64,000 nucleotides of DNA from Ceratorhiza oryzae-sativae (lineage: Eukaryota; Basidiomycota; Agaricomycetes; Cantharellales; Ceratobasidiaceae): the NCBI GenBank assembly GCA_030998015.1, contig JARWMV010000235.1, forward strand, positions 1,708,585 to 1,772,584, read 5' to 3'. Under the pieces are notes generated by a model that saw only the letters and a program-made list of their open reading frames with translations, did no database searches and was not told the DNA's origin. The position numbers and the translations under genes were made by a program. Shown here piece after piece: positions 1-11,244 of the stretch; within the stretch, counting starts at the first letter, position 1, and each line of letters starts with the position of its first letter.

Positions 1-824
1 TACACGTTCCACCAACGCTACAAAACCAGGCTGGCGATGAAGATTGACCCGACGAAGGTGAAGCTGCAACACCACTCCCTGCCCACATCCAATTCTTGGA
101 AACCCTGGAACTTGACCTGCATAGTCGATTTGGACTTACCCAAGCTGGCATCAAATACATGCTCAAGTTGCTAGACTGGGGCCTAGGGGATACAGGCGTG
201 ATTGATCCTTGAACGCAGGATACCCAAACAGGCAAGTACACGCTGTTCTACTTTATCTTTTTGTTGTGTTTTCTGTTAAATCTTTGTACAGGTACCCCAC
301 CAGCGCTATCGAAGTGAATGCTGACAATTCTCAAGCAGGTGCGTATCCAGACATTTGGTGATAGGTACACCGTTTGCCCTGATCCTAATTATAATAAGAT
401 AATACTGCGATCGAATCTACCTTGGAATAAGCAGTCCTATTGCCCAGTATGCGATAGCCGGCTAATGAAGCAGGGACGAGCCGGCGTTGGCGTTTGTGGG
501 CGTTATGAGCCGAAACTTGTATTCACTTACCATTCACTGATACACCAGTTATGAAACCTTCTATCTCAGCCTCATATTGTTAGTGCGATAGGAGAACACA
601 AGAAACATATTAACTAAACTGATTGTAAGCCAGATGTCAAGGAGGATATCCAGCATGGCAAGATATGGTAAGAGCTGGTTGGGCCAGATGGCAACCTGTT
701 CTTTACTGCTGAGGGGGATGAGATTGGGCTTGTCTTGGCACTAGACTGGTAAGATTCTTTTTTTATATACTATTGCTCATTGTATTTTACTGTATTTTTA
801 GGTTCTCCTTGACAACTATGGTTG
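1..824 (+). pseudogene. Tnp2-like transposase, 5' part, decayed
   Basis: Relic of a Tnp2-like (CACTA/EnSpm or Plavaka-type) DNA transposase, the enzyme that cuts and pastes its own element. Readable pieces are an N-terminal stretch near 55-210 (ending LLDWGLGDTGVIDP), a cysteine-containing segment near 440-600 (YCPVCDSRL, then PKLVFTYHSLIHQL, a TGA stop, NLLSQPHIVSAIGEHKKHI) and the family-typical block near 650-750 (LVGPDGNLFFTAEGDEIGLVLALDW). A GT-AG intron at about 749-801 joins LDW to FSLTTMV. The TGA replacing an expected Arg codon fits CpG decay (CGA to TGA). The gene is broken at 820-824 by the Copia insertion and resumes at 7170. Family assignment rests on remembered motif patterns, not a search. 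Confidence 0.65.
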
Positions 825-1094
825 TGTTGAACATAGCCTAGCATAGCACAGTGAAATAAAAACATAAAATATACAAGTGTATTCAACGAGTGAGTAGATA
901 CAACATGAGAAACCAAAACTATATACAACTTGATCAGTCAGCATATACATAGCCAAGATATTGCATGAGAAATAAGCAAGACAAGCAAGATAACAAGCAA
1001 GACATGCAAGCATACAATCAAAGAGATAAAGAGAAGTATTCATGTTACCATAATGTAACGTGCACAAGTGCCAATGCACTTATAATCTCCAACA
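825..1094 (-). repeat. Copia 3' LTR
   Basis: 270 bp, TGTTGA to CCAACA on the plus strand, nearly identical to 6900-7169. Because the element lies on the minus strand this is its 3' LTR. The open frame that crosses it is an artefact of the LTR and not a gene. Confidence 0.93.
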
Positions 1095-1101
1095 CTCCCC
1101 C

Positions 1102-2919
1102 TCAAGTGCAATGTCCCATGACTTTGCCAGCAAGATAGTCAAAGCAAGGTTGAGGTAGGGCCTTGGTGAGTAGATCTGCAAGGTTCTCATCACCAGGAAT
1201 ATGAGCTAGTTTCACTGTTTTGCATGTGATGTGTTCACACAGGAAATGGTGTTGCATGTTGATGTGCTTTGAGTGTGCATGAAGCTGAGAGTTGTGGGCC
1301 AAAGCAATTGCAGTGGTGTTGTCTGTGTAGATAGATAGAGTTGACTCAAGTGGGAACCCCAGTTCCTCAAAGAACATTTTGATCAATAGTCCATGACAAA
1401 CAGCCAGAGACAGCACCATGTACTTGCCTTCCATAGATGAAAGAGTGACAGTTGGTTGTTTTTTAGAGATCCAGCAGATAGCCACACCAGCAAGAGTAAA
1501 AACAACACCAGAGATCCACTTCCAATCAAGAATGTTCTGGGCCCAGTCAGTGTCTGAGTAACCAACAGGTTGAGATGAAGTCTCAAGTCTGTTGTAAGTC
1601 AGACTGTAGTCAAGCACTCCTTGAAGGTAGCAGAGTAATGACTTGAGACTAGCAATATGTTTTGGACTGGGGTTCAAGCTGAATTGAGATAAATGCTGAT
1701 TTGCATAAGCTGCATTAGGCTGAGTAGCAAGTGTAGCATAGAGAATGCCCCCAATATGGCAAGCATAAGGAAAGTCAATAGGAGGGCTGGTATAGCATTC
1801 AAGCTGAGTTCCAGCAGGTAGTGGGATAGTATTTGGGTTAACATCAGTTAGCCCAGCACAGTTGATCAGGTTTTTGACATAAGCATCTTGAGGAATTGTA
1901 ATTGTGTGCTTTGCACAATTGCAAGTAACCTGATAACCTAGAGAATGTCCCAACTCTCCCATATCTTGCATTTTGAAGAGAGCCATAAGCTCCTTCTTGA
2001 CCTCAGATGCATATCCTTTGGTTGCAAAGAGTGCAATGTCATCAACATAGACAGCTAGTATACAGAGATTGCCATTGTCAGTTCACTGGATAAAGCACAA
2101 GGGTTCAGAATTGACAGGCTCAAAGCCAATAGTCTTAATCACTTTGCTGAACATTAGCATCCAGATGCAAGGTGCTTGTTTCAGTCCATAGAGAGATCTG
2201 TGTATGCATAGGACATAGTTAGTGCCATCTTCATAGCCAGATATCTGAATCATATAGATCTCTTCTTCAACTTGAACATTTAGGAATGCCAAGATAATGT
2301 TGAGCTGATGTATATCCCAGTCATGGATGGCTGCCAGCACAATGAGTATGTGCCAAGAGTCAGTGTGTAAGACATGAGCAATGACTTTGTTAAAGTTGAC
2401 CCCAAAGCGTTGGCTGTACCCCTTGACTACTAGACATGCTTGGTAGAATGTGATCTTGAAGTCTGCATTCTGTTTGATCATATTCACCCAGCCAGGTTTA
2501 AGAGGTTTGAAGCCATCAGGTAAATCAACTAATTCAAAAGTCCCCATTTGTTCAAATGCTGCCATTTCCTCATCTTGTGCAATAGACCACTTATCCATGT
2601 CCCAGCAGGTCAGTGTCTGTGTGTAGGATGGATGATCATTGTCCTCTCATCATGAAATTGCTGCATATACATATTTGCACCATTTATGTTCAAGCAAAAC
2701 TTCCTTTTCATCCTCTGCATGTGCCACTCCCACAGGTTTCCCATATTTTGGATATGAGGTGTTGTTGTTGTTGGTGGGTTTACCAACACTATCTAGATCT
2801 GCATAATTAGGCCAAGTTGCAGACAAGCTGCAAACTGGTTGTGATGAGCCAAGACCTCTACCTAAGAAATGGGTAGGAGATCCAGTCAGAGTTGGGATCC
2901 TGGTAGGTGGATTAGACAA
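1102..2919 (-). pseudogene. Copia reverse transcriptase and RNase H, decayed
   Basis: C-terminal half of the Copia polyprotein, all in one frame. From 2598 down it reads the RVT_2-type start (WSIAQDEEMAAFEQMGTFELVDLPDG), then QLNIILAFLN, where the family has an Asp in the first catalytic motif, then SLYGLKQAP. A TGA stop at 2083-2085 follows CFIQ; the frame continues to the intact YVDD box near 2045-2060 (AVYVDDIALFATKG) and on to an RNase H-like end with MEGKYMVLSLA, YTDNTTAI and HIPGDENLADLLTK. Two adjacent TGA codons lie at 2647-2652. The Asp to Asn change (CTC-AAC for CTC-GAC) is explained by CpG decay. The enzyme cannot be active. Confidence 0.9.
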
Positions 2920-3018
2920 TGCCTTGGGAATCTTGAGAGGCCCCAGAGGTGGGCTTCTTCTCCTTGGCCTTGAGTGCTGACAGAGGTGGTGGGGTGACTT
3001 TCAGAGGTGGTGTAAAGG
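2920..3018 (-). other. Copia linker between integrase and reverse transcriptase
   Basis: Short low-complexity coding stretch (TPPLKVTPPPLSALKAKEKKP on the minus strand). Its upstream continuation lies across the solo LTR at about 4430. It ends in AAAGG (3014-3018), the left target duplication of that LTR. Confidence 0.6.
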
Positions 3019-3722
3019 TGTTATGGATCACTAACATTTTTCTATTAATTTAGTCTGCTCTGCCAACCTAAAGTGATGCCTCTGTAATTTTCTTGAAATT
3101 AAATGAATTTGTATGTGTCTGAAATTGTACTATTTGTATTCCATTAAATAGTACAAAATCTCCTCTTTCCAAAGCATATTTTATCGTGATTTTATCTTAA
3201 GAACTCAGAGAGATATAGAGGTTGCGATATTTCCTCTTATCAGGAGATATTGATTACAACATTGCACCACTCATATCTTGGCAACCGCTTACGCTATCAG
3301 AGCGATCTTATGCTCTATCGATAGCTAATCTTTGGCAGTATCTGCTGCCCGAAGATCGTCACGATCCACCAGATCCTTGCGCCAGAATGGCCTGATGATC
3401 ATTAGAATCTTACTGGACCATCAATCAAGATCTAATGACTCCAGTGAGTCAGGAGAGCCTTCCAAATTGATCCAGAGGCTTCTCTGACTCACTTTATGAC
3501 TCACTGAGATGTAGCCTCTGTTCATGACATGTATATACTATGATAATATGATCTACAAGCCAATAGCAGGTCTCAGATGCATCAATGCCTTTGATCCACA
3601 CCCTGTCTTTACTCTCTTATCCTATACTGGGCTAGGGTGTACCCCAAGTATAGCAGTACCCTCTTTTGATGATTGCACTGGCATGCATGTATCTATTTGG
3701 CTCTGGAATGCCCTCCTCAGGG

Positions 3723-3730
3723 TATAAAAG
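3723..3730 (+). promoter_or_regulatory. TATA box of the solo LTR promoter
   Basis: TATAAAAG within GGTATAAAAGGTCC, conserved in the second copy (10641-10648). It sits about 130 bases upstream of a conserved AATAAA, the usual U3-R-U5 layout. Confidence 0.6.
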
Positions 3731-3856
3731 GTCCTCCTCTGAGGCCCTTCCAGACCACCTTCCCTACTCTACTCAACCCAGACCAGTTCTTGGTTTCTTT
3801 TCTCTTTCAATTTTTCTATTGTCTGTGTGTGATTTCTTATATAACTAGTACTGAGG

Positions 3857-3862
3857 AATAAA
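3857..3862 (+). terminator. LTR polyadenylation signal
   Basis: AATAAA in GAGGAATAAAGTACC, conserved in copy 2 at 10774-10779. It lies downstream of the TATA box, consistent with an LTR R region. Confidence 0.5.
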
Positions 3863-4311
3863 GTACCATATTAGTTATATACTGTCTGATTCATTGTATC
3901 TTATATACAGAGATATATAAGGATACAATATTGCCTGATTGAGTGTGACATTAAGTACCAGCTATTAGAGGAAATCTAAGTACCTGTAGCTGAGGAAGTA
4001 CATGCATTAGGCAGCCCACCATCTATCCTATAAGCTATTGCTTAAGTCTAGTATTAAGATTAGTATCAGTTAGTCCAAGCAACTAGGGCTGAACTACTTT
4101 AAGATATCTAAGGGAAGCTGACCATAGTAGTCTTGCTCTTTATACCTATAAATTAGTCAGTTTACAGTGTGAAAGATTAAGACTAGCTTGAGTGTTACTT
4201 GATTGCATTGCAACTACTTTGAGCCTTCTTACTCTAGTCTAAGAAGTATTGAGTACAATTAGTGTATACTAACATATCTACATTTTCTTAAGCTTTAGAT
4301 ATTCAAGTGTA

Positions 4312-4429
4312 CCCTGACCTTTAACAAAAGGTAACAGGGGCAGGAGCCAGTTTCAACTGCTGTGATGGTGCCCTGACCTGTAACAAAAGGTACCAGGGGC
4401 AGGAGCCAGTTTCAACTGCTGTGATGGTG
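4312..4429. repeat. 59-bp tandem duplication spanning the LTR border
   Basis: Two adjacent copies, 4312-4370 and 4371-4429, both beginning CCCTGACCT and running through (T/G)TAACAAAAGGTA(A/C)CAGGGGC. Each copy contains the last 15 bases of the solo LTR, the AAAGG target duplication and the Copia flank. The duplication therefore arose after the LTR inserted. Confidence 0.85.
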
Positions 4430-5477
4430 CTGAACTTGTTTGAGAAGCACCTGACTCCCCCTCAGCAGGTGAAACAGCAGGAGTTAGCTTGTAGAGCTCA
4501 AGTTTGGTCCAGTCAGCTCCCCCTGGCTTAGGATGTGGTGGAAAAAATATGTTGCACAATTTGAGGATTTGACATGTTTCCTGCTTGTAGTAACACCATG
4601 AAGTGGAGTTATCAGCAAAATTAGTGAAGTGCATCTTCCTGGACTTGACATCCAGCTTCCCATTCAAGCTGCTTTGGTGCAACACCCAGCACTTGGCACC
4701 AAACTCCTGGAGATTGCCAACATGTGGTTTGCAACCATAAAAGCACTTGTAGGGGGTCATGTCTCCCAGCATTCAAGTAGGAGAGCAGTTGGCAATATAG
4801 ACCATGTAAGAGATGGCCTCCTGCCAGAGAAAATGAGGCAGCTGTTGGGCAAAAAGCTGTGCCCTAGCTCCTTTAACCAAAGTGCAGTTCTTGTGCTCAG
4901 CAACTCCATTCTGTGCTGAAGAGTGTGGCACAGTCTCCTCCAAGATAGTGCCTTGAGCAGCAGTGTGAGCATTCAGAGTCTTGTTGACAAACTCCTTTCT
5001 ATTGTCAGAACAGACATGTTTCAGCTTCCTGCCAGGTTGTGTGGACACAAGAGCCTTGTACACCTTGTAGTGTTTGAGAACATCCTTGGTAGACTTCATG
5101 AAGTATGCAACAGTAAAGCAGGAATACATGTTGGTAAAGGTGACAAAATAGGTGTTGCCTTGGAGCAAGGTGATGTGAGCAGGTCCCCAGAAATCCATGG
5201 CAGTGAGCTCACTAACAGAATGGTACTTGGCTTTTGATTCCTAAGGGTAGGAAGTAATGTGATGTTTGGCCTGAACACAGGCCTTGCAGAAATAGTTGCA
5301 TGGGGAGTCACAATCCACCTTCATCCCATTTACCATATTTTTTTCAACCAGATGTTCCAGAGCACCTTGGTTAATGTGGCCCATTATGCAATGCCAATCC
5401 TCCCAGCTCTTTGTTCCATCCATGTCTCCTTGGGCAACAGCTACTTGGCTTGCAGGGGTAATGACTGAAATGTCCAT
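4353..5477 (-). pseudogene. Copia integrase, decayed
   Basis: Integrase part of the polyprotein, which joins retrotransposon cDNA to the genome. At 5477-5241 there is a Gag-pre-integrase zinc region (WHCIMGHINQGAL ... FCKACVQAKHH), the HHCC finger. The core domain at 5198-4773 reads MDFWGPAHITLL, then VCSDNRKEFVN, then PHSSAQNGVAEHKN, giving the D, D and E catalytic positions. In the second motif the usual Gly-Gly after Asn is Arg-Lys. The segment 4772-4353 (TPYKCFYGCKPHVGNLQEFG) is the C-terminal end. Stops separate the pieces although they share one frame. Confidence 0.9.
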
Positions 5478-5684
5478 AAGATATAGACTACCCTTTGCTG
5501 AGTTTCTGATCTTTGGTCCAACACCCAGAGTGCAACTGTCTGGTGCGGGTGCAGTACAGTGTCCTCCCTTGAAGAGGCATGCTCCTCCAGCCGGATCAAT
5601 AACTTTGCATGACAGTAAGTTGCTGGCAAATGAGGCAATGTGAGCAATGTTTCAGAGCAATAACTCATTCATCTGGTTTCCATT

Positions 5685-5933
5685 TCATATCATAGTGCAA
5701 ACAGTACCTTGGCCTACAATAGGCACATTGTTGCCAATTCCTTTGACAACTTCTGAGACAGGTTTGTAGGAGTTGAAATGGGTGTGATGACTGACTATAT
5801 GCAAGCCTGCTCCAGAGTTGGCAATCCATTCATACAAGGAAAAGGAGGTAGGAGCTTTTGCCACAAAGGCAACAGCTCCTCCTTGATCTGATTGGTTTAG
5901 ATTGCCTGGGTCTCCAGTACTGGCTACATGCAC
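5685..5933 (-). pseudogene. Copia aspartic protease, active-site Asp lost
   Basis: Retropepsin-like segment. The family hallmark D-S-G-A is here N-S-G-A (EWIANSGAGLHIVSHHTHF), so the catalytic Asp is replaced by Asn. The codons read GCC-AAC where GCC-GAC is expected, a CpG to CpA change. It is in frame with the Gag segment upstream and the integrase downstream. The maturation protease would be inactive. Confidence 0.85.
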
Positions 5934-5969
5934 TGATTCTTTCTTTTTCTCCTGGTCTGCCTGTTTCTT

Positions 5970-6803
5970 TCAGCACTCCCTCTCCCAGTGACTGTTTTTG
6001 TGGCAGTAATAAAACTTGCCCTTTTGTTTTCCTCCTCCTGTATTCTTTCCACCTGATCCTCCAGACCCAAATGTAGCTGCAGCTGCAGTGTTCATCTTTG
6101 CAAGTAGCCCTGCTTCAACACTCCTCTGTTCCTTTTGTTGACCTTCAGCCATAACTGAGCTGGTGACTTGTTTCACCATATCCAGCCATTTTGTTTTATC
6201 CTTAAAGGTGAGGAGCAGCTGCAGTGTCTGAATGAAAACATCCCATGAAAGGGGAAGTGAGGCAATCAGGGCAATAGCCCAATCAAAGTTGGTGGCTAGG
6301 TTGGAATCAATGGCATGCAATTGATTGTACCAAGAACACATGATGCAAACATGGTTGTCTATGCAGGTGTTGTTGGTCATGCAATGGGAGAAGAAATTTC
6401 AACAAAGTTTGATGATGGCAACAATGTTCGCCACCTTGTAAAGCTGCTTGAGTTGAGTTCAGACCTCAGCAGATGTTTTGTGGGCAAGGATATTGGTTAT
6501 GACAGTGTCATCAATGCAGCAACAGAGTATACTGTGTGCCTTGCAGTCAGCTTTCAGCTGGTCTTTGAGTTTGCTGGCACCTGGTGAAGGCTTTGATGTT
6601 GTTCCATCCACATACTCCAATAACTCCAGTTCTCCAAGTAAGTCCTCCATCCAAACATGCCATATGCACCAGTTCTCCAATCCCCTGAGTGGTGGAATGT
6701 GGACTGACCCAGAGCTAGCCAGCAATACAGTTGTAGCAGTTGAGGGTGATGAGTTGGGGTTTGGGGCTGTCAAGCCACCTGTGGAACTGCCTTGACCAGA
6801 CAT
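5970..6803 (-). pseudogene. Copia Gag, decayed
   Basis: Gag (capsid) region beginning MSGQGSSTGG at 6803, shortly inside the 5' LTR. It reads LENWCIWHVWMEDLLGELELLEYVDG, then a stop, then resumes in the same frame with NFDWAIALIASLPLSWDVFIQTL. It ends in a zinc knuckle, KFYYCHKNSHWEREC, where the first Cys of the C-x2-C-x4-H-x4-C pattern has become Phe. That change (TGT to TTT) is a transversion, so it is not CpG decay. Confidence 0.85.
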
Positions 6804-6899
6804 TTTTGGACAATTAAGTTATATGAGCTTATGTGCAATGAACAGGTAATAGTAGTAAAGCTATTTGTGTAGGTTTAGAGCAAGGCAGGGCTCATAACC

Positions 6900-7169
6900 T
6901 GTTGAATGTAGCATAGTGTAGCACAGTGAAATAAAAGTGTAAAATATACAAGTGTATTCAATGTGTGAGTAGATACAACATGAGAAACTGAGACTATATA
7001 CAACTTGATCAGTCAGCATATACATAGCCAAGATATTGCATGAGAAATAAGCAAGACAAGCAAGATAACAAGCAAGACATGCAAGCATACAATCAAAGAG
7101 ATAAAGAGAAGTATACATGTTACCATAATGTAATGCACATAAGTGCTGATGCACTTGTAATCTCCAACA
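6900..7169 (-). repeat. Copia 5' LTR
   Basis: 270 bp, pairs with 825-1094. It is followed directly by the right GGTTG target duplication (7170-7174). Confidence 0.93.
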
Positions 7170-9600
7170 GGTTGAGTTGCAGTCCCACTCAAGTGGTGTA
7201 ATATCAATGGCAATTGAAAACTTGCCACCTGAGTTACAGTGCATTGCACTTGTCAGTCTCTTGAGTTTATTGCACTGAAATTGTAGCAGATGGGACCTGG
7301 AAAATGTACTTGTGATTGGGACACTGTCTGGTCCCACTGAGACAAAAACCTACCCCCTTGCAAACTTCCTTGAACCTATAATGGCTGAGTTAATGGAGCT
7401 TTGGAGAGTGCCTGGAACCATCATATGTGAAGGTATTTAGCAATACTATGCTGTTTTTCCATGCTCACAAGTTTATTTCTTAGCCCTGGTGAGTGCACCC
7501 ATCATGTCAAGGCTGCACTAGTTATATGCATATGTGACACACCAGCTGCTCAAAAGCTATCAGGTACTCAAGGGATATCAGGTACTTATTTCTGCACTTG
7601 TTGCTGGTGCCATAAGGATGAGATTGACAAAATCATTAGTGTGTATATTGTCTTGGCCTCTTGCTCATCTAAAAGCTTTATGATTAGGTTGTGATGCTTG
7701 TACAGTCAATGAACACTGCTTGGCTGCAGCTTTGTATTGATTGCTGGAGACCAAAACTGAGTGCACCAATTTCATTAAGGTTTTGTCATCCTCAAATGCA
7801 CCTTCTGGGTTCCAGCACACTGCCCATCTGGAGTTGCCCTACTGGGATGGTGCACATGGTTGTAGTTGACCCAATGCATTGCATCTTTCTTGCTAAGTCC
7901 CCCTTAATTGTTGTAGTCAAGGTTCAATAATTTGTGTTGTTTTAGGTATCACAAAGTGGCAACTACAGAAGATTTGGACTGGTTTTCACCATGTGCAAGA
8001 GAAACAAGCTTGAGCTTGCCATGTTAAACAGCATTATTAGTTTGGTTAGTACTGATTCTGCATTAGTGACTAATGTTATGCATACTAATGCATGATTGCC
8101 ATAGACAAAGTTGCCTGATTTTCTTGGTAGACCTCCACTGCACACCAGTACAAAGAAGGGTGAGACATTGACTGCTGATCAGTTGTGCACACTTATCATG
8201 GTTATTTTCCCAGTTGCTGTGAGTGTTACTTGATTAGGTACAAATGATTCACTGACATTCTATGATCACAAAGATACCTATCATATGGGGTACAATCAAC
8301 AAAGGCCAGGCCAACAAGTGCACACTCAAAATCCACCAGGCCCAGCAACCCAAGCAAGCTGCAGGGGAAGTCAAAACACAACCCTGCAGCACAGCCTGTG
8401 TTTCCAGACAACAGAACAACTGCCAACAACAAAAGCCAGCAAATGATGATATGACTGACAACAAAAATCAAGAACCTCTGCTTCATCTCTGCTTCCAACC
8501 CAACAATGATGCAACAATAATTGACCTTTCACTTGCAATTCAGAACTTGGCTTGTTGTGAAATCTCAGTTGCTCAGTGAGAAAGTGGCCACTTCCATCTT
8601 ACTGGGTATCTCAAGGTGTTTGCAAAGCTATTTTATTCCTATATATGTGTGCTTTCAATCACTAGGGCAAGTTAGACTTGAGGGCATGAGAATATGGCCC
8701 CAAACCACCATATTTCAACCCAACTGAACAAACAGGTTGACAACTAAGGCCCACTACCTAACCAATGGATGTATGGCAGTGAACATATCAATTGAATGCT
8801 AAAAAGCATTTTCACAAATGGCCACAAGGGTGGTACGATTGAACATACTTACTCTAATATTTTTTTCTGTCACCAGTTGCTTGCTCACAAGGTACCCACT
8901 ACAATAATACAATACATTTATTGCTTATTACTAATGTTTTAATAGCTACACAATATTGCAAGAAATGATTCTGATGAACTACAACCCTTGGTGAAATTTG
9001 CAAGAGACCAAAAAAGTGAATACTGTGGGACTGTAGCATCTACAAAACATAGTTCAGGTGTGTTCAGCTTGATTTTACATATTCGGAGCTAATTTTCCTG
9101 TGAATAGTGCCTGTTGCAAGCAAGAGAAGCTCAGAAAGGAGTTTGCCACCACTTGGACATGAGCAAGTTACCTGGTATCTACAACAGCATTTCCCAGAGC
9201 TCATGCTGTGATTACTGGTCCATACTATTGGTGGTGGGGAACTAGTTGGACAAGTGAAGACTATGCACTCATACATGAACTTGCATGGCCAGGTATTCCA
9301 TCCTAACTCAGCAAATGGGATTGTTCCTGCATGTGTTACTTGGGAAGGTACTACAGTAACTGAGTGTGTTGGAGAAATATTGGAGATTTTCTCACATGAG
9401 CACACCTGAGATGAAGTGTTAACAATTTTTTTTTTGCTTGAATCTGATGGTATATTGATATGTCCAACATCCCTGATGAACATGCAGTGTGTATATGGCA
9501 ATATGATGTGTATGTCCATACTACACCACTTAACTCATAGCTCACCTGACATCCCCTAGTTCACCAATGCAAATCAGGTTACATAACTACAACCAAGTGA
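7170..9600 (+). pseudogene. Tnp2-like transposase, 3' part, decayed
   Basis: Continuation of the gene split at 824. Family-typical blocks in order are GVISMAIENLPPELQ (about 7197), TKTYPLANFLEPIMAELMELWRVPG (about 7340), an intron near 7433-7485, PGECTHHVKAALVICICDTPAAQKLSG (about 7486), TYFCTCCWCHKDEI, VVVDPMHCIFL (about 7865), ITKWQLQKIWTGFHH (about 7948), LPDFLGRPPLHTSTKKGETLTADQLC (about 8110) and TNGHKGGTIEHT (about 8818). A C-terminal piece lies near 9260-9410 (MNLHGQVFHPNSANGIVPACVTWEG). Stops and frame shifts occur throughout. The segment 8250-8600 does not match the rest and may be foreign. Antisense open frames at 9064-9545 are shadows. Confidence 0.65.
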
Positions 9601-9935
9601 CACAGCAGCAGGACATAATCATGCTTGATGATATTGTTGGTCACTGTGCATGCATGACTGTCAAGGTTGGCAGGAACAACACTTGGGGCACTATCTGAAT
9701 CTCATTTGTATGTATTTGAATGTTGCTGAAATGAACTTTTAAGACTAATGTAATCAATTATTAGTAGAATTAATGTATCAAAGCCCATATTATACATTGT
9801 ATTTCCACTCTCAGCACACCAAGGATGTTTGTGCACTGATTTTACCACCCTTCAGGGTCAACCCCAACCATCACTTGCTTCACATTGTCCATTTGGTTAA
9901 CAGAGACTGAGTCCTTTATCATGCACCAAGGTATG

Positions 9936-11244
9936 TGTTATGGATCACTAACATGTTCTATTATTTTAGTCTGCTCTGCCAACCTCAAGTGATGCCTCTG
10001 TAATTAAATTGTGAAATACTTGAATTTGTATGCACTCCAAATTGTACTATTTTCCATTCCATTAAATAGTACAAATTTCCTGCTTTCCAACGCATATTTT
10101 ATTAAGTTTTTACAATAAGATCTCAGAGAGATACAGAGGTTGCAATATTTCCTCTTATCAGGAGATATTGATTACAACATCGCACTGCTCATATCTTGGC
10201 AACCGCTTATGCTATCATAGCAATCTTATGCTCTATCGATAGCTAATCTTTGGCAGTATCTGCTGCCCGAAGATCGTCACGATCCACCAGATCCTTGTGC
10301 CGGAATGGCCCGATGATCATTAGAATCTTACTGGACCATCAATCAAGATCTAATGACTCCAGTGAGTCAGGAGAGCCTTCCAAATTGATCCAGAGGCTTC
10401 TCTGACTCACTTTATGACTCACTGAGATGTAGCCTCTGTTCATGACATGTATATACTATGATAATATGATCTACAAGCCAATAGCAGGTCTCAGATGCAT
10501 CAATGCCTTTGATCCACACCCTGTCTTTACTCTCTTATCCTATACTGGGCTAGGGTGTACCCCAAGTATAGCAGTACCCTCTTTTGATGATTGCACTGGC
10601 ATGCATGCATCTATTTGGCTCTGGAGTGCCCTCCTCAGGGTATAAAAGGTCCTCCTCTGAGGCCCTTCCAGACCACCTTCCCTACTCTACTCAACCCAGG
10701 CTGGTTATTGGTTTCTTTTTCTCTTTCTATTTCTCTTGTCTGTGTGTGATTTCTTATATAACTAGTACTGAGGAATAAAGTACCATATTAGTTATATACT
10801 GTCTGATTCATTGTATCTTATATACAGAGATATATAAGGATACAATATTGCCTGATTGAGCATGACATTAAGTACCAGCTATTAGAGGAAATCTAAGTAC
10901 CTGTAGCTGAGGAAGTACATGCATTAGGCAGCCCACCATCTATCCTATAAGCTATTGCTTAAGTCTAGTATTAAGATTAGTATCAGTTAGTCCAAGCAAC
11001 TAGGGCTGAACTGCATTTAAGATATCTAAGGGAAGCTGACCATAGTAGTCTTGCTCTTTATACCTCTAAATCAGTCAGTTTCCAGTGTGAAAGATTAAGA
11101 CTAGCTTGAGTGTTACTTGATTACATTGCAACTACTTTGAGCCTTCTTACTCTAGTCTAAGAAGTATTGAGTACAATTAGTGTATACTAACATATCTACT
11201 TTTTCTTAAGCTCTAGATATCCTAGTGTACCCTGACCCATAACA
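9936..11244 (+). mobile_element. Solo LTR, copy 2 (1309 bp)
   Basis: Homologous end to end to 3019-4326 (TGTTATGGATCAC to CCATAACA), with the TATA box at 10641-10648 and AATAAA at 10774-10779. Unlike copy 1, the flanks differ (GTATG before, CCAAT after), so no target duplication is visible. It could be the product of recombination between two different insertions, or the duplication may have decayed. Confidence 0.88.

Larger units (their letters stand above)
3019..4326 (+). mobile_element. Solo LTR, copy 1 (1308 bp)
   Basis: Starts TGTTATGGATCAC and ends TTTAACA, flanked by the perfect 5-bp duplication AAAGG (3014-3018 and 4327-4331). The TG...CA ends and 5-bp duplication are those of an LTR; no internal coding region remains, so it is a solo LTR left by recombination between two LTRs. 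A second copy lies at 9936-11244. A TATAAAAG box (3723-3730) followed by AATAAA (3857-3862) sets the orientation as plus. The length is more typical of large Gypsy-type elements, but the superfamily cannot be told from an LTR. Short open frames inside it (3524-3861) are not genes. Confidence 0.92.
825..7169 (-). mobile_element. Ty1/Copia LTR retrotransposon, complete but dead
   Basis: A full-length Copia-type element lying on the minus strand. It is bounded by two 270-bp LTRs that start TGTTGA and end CCAACA on the plus strand, and by a perfect 5-bp target duplication GGTTG at 820-824 and 7170-7174. The order on the minus strand is Gag, protease, integrase, reverse transcriptase and RNase H, which defines Copia rather than Gypsy. 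Gag, protease and integrase pieces all lie in one frame broken by stops. Removing the element and one GGTTG joins the flanking Tnp2-like reading frame as FSLTTMVELQSHSSGVISMAIENL, which confirms the borders. It carries a solo LTR insertion inside it. The LTRs differ at several positions, so the insertion is not very recent. Confidence 0.93.

Noticed and set aside
816..1079. 87-codon minus open frame
   Set aside because: Lies inside the Copia LTR and reappears in the other LTR; it is a by-product of LTR sequence.
3524..3861. Three overlapping plus open frames
   Set aside because: Inside the solo LTR and repeated in copy 2 with frame changes; they are not conserved as proteins.
8226..8498. Hydrophobic minus open frame that looks like a membrane protein
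   Set aside because: Antisense of a Gln/Asn-rich plus stretch; such sequence gives Leu/Cys-rich antisense frames by composition.
9064..9545. 151-codon minus open frame
   Set aside because: Antisense to the C-terminal part of the Tnp2-like relic, which explains the coding bias better.
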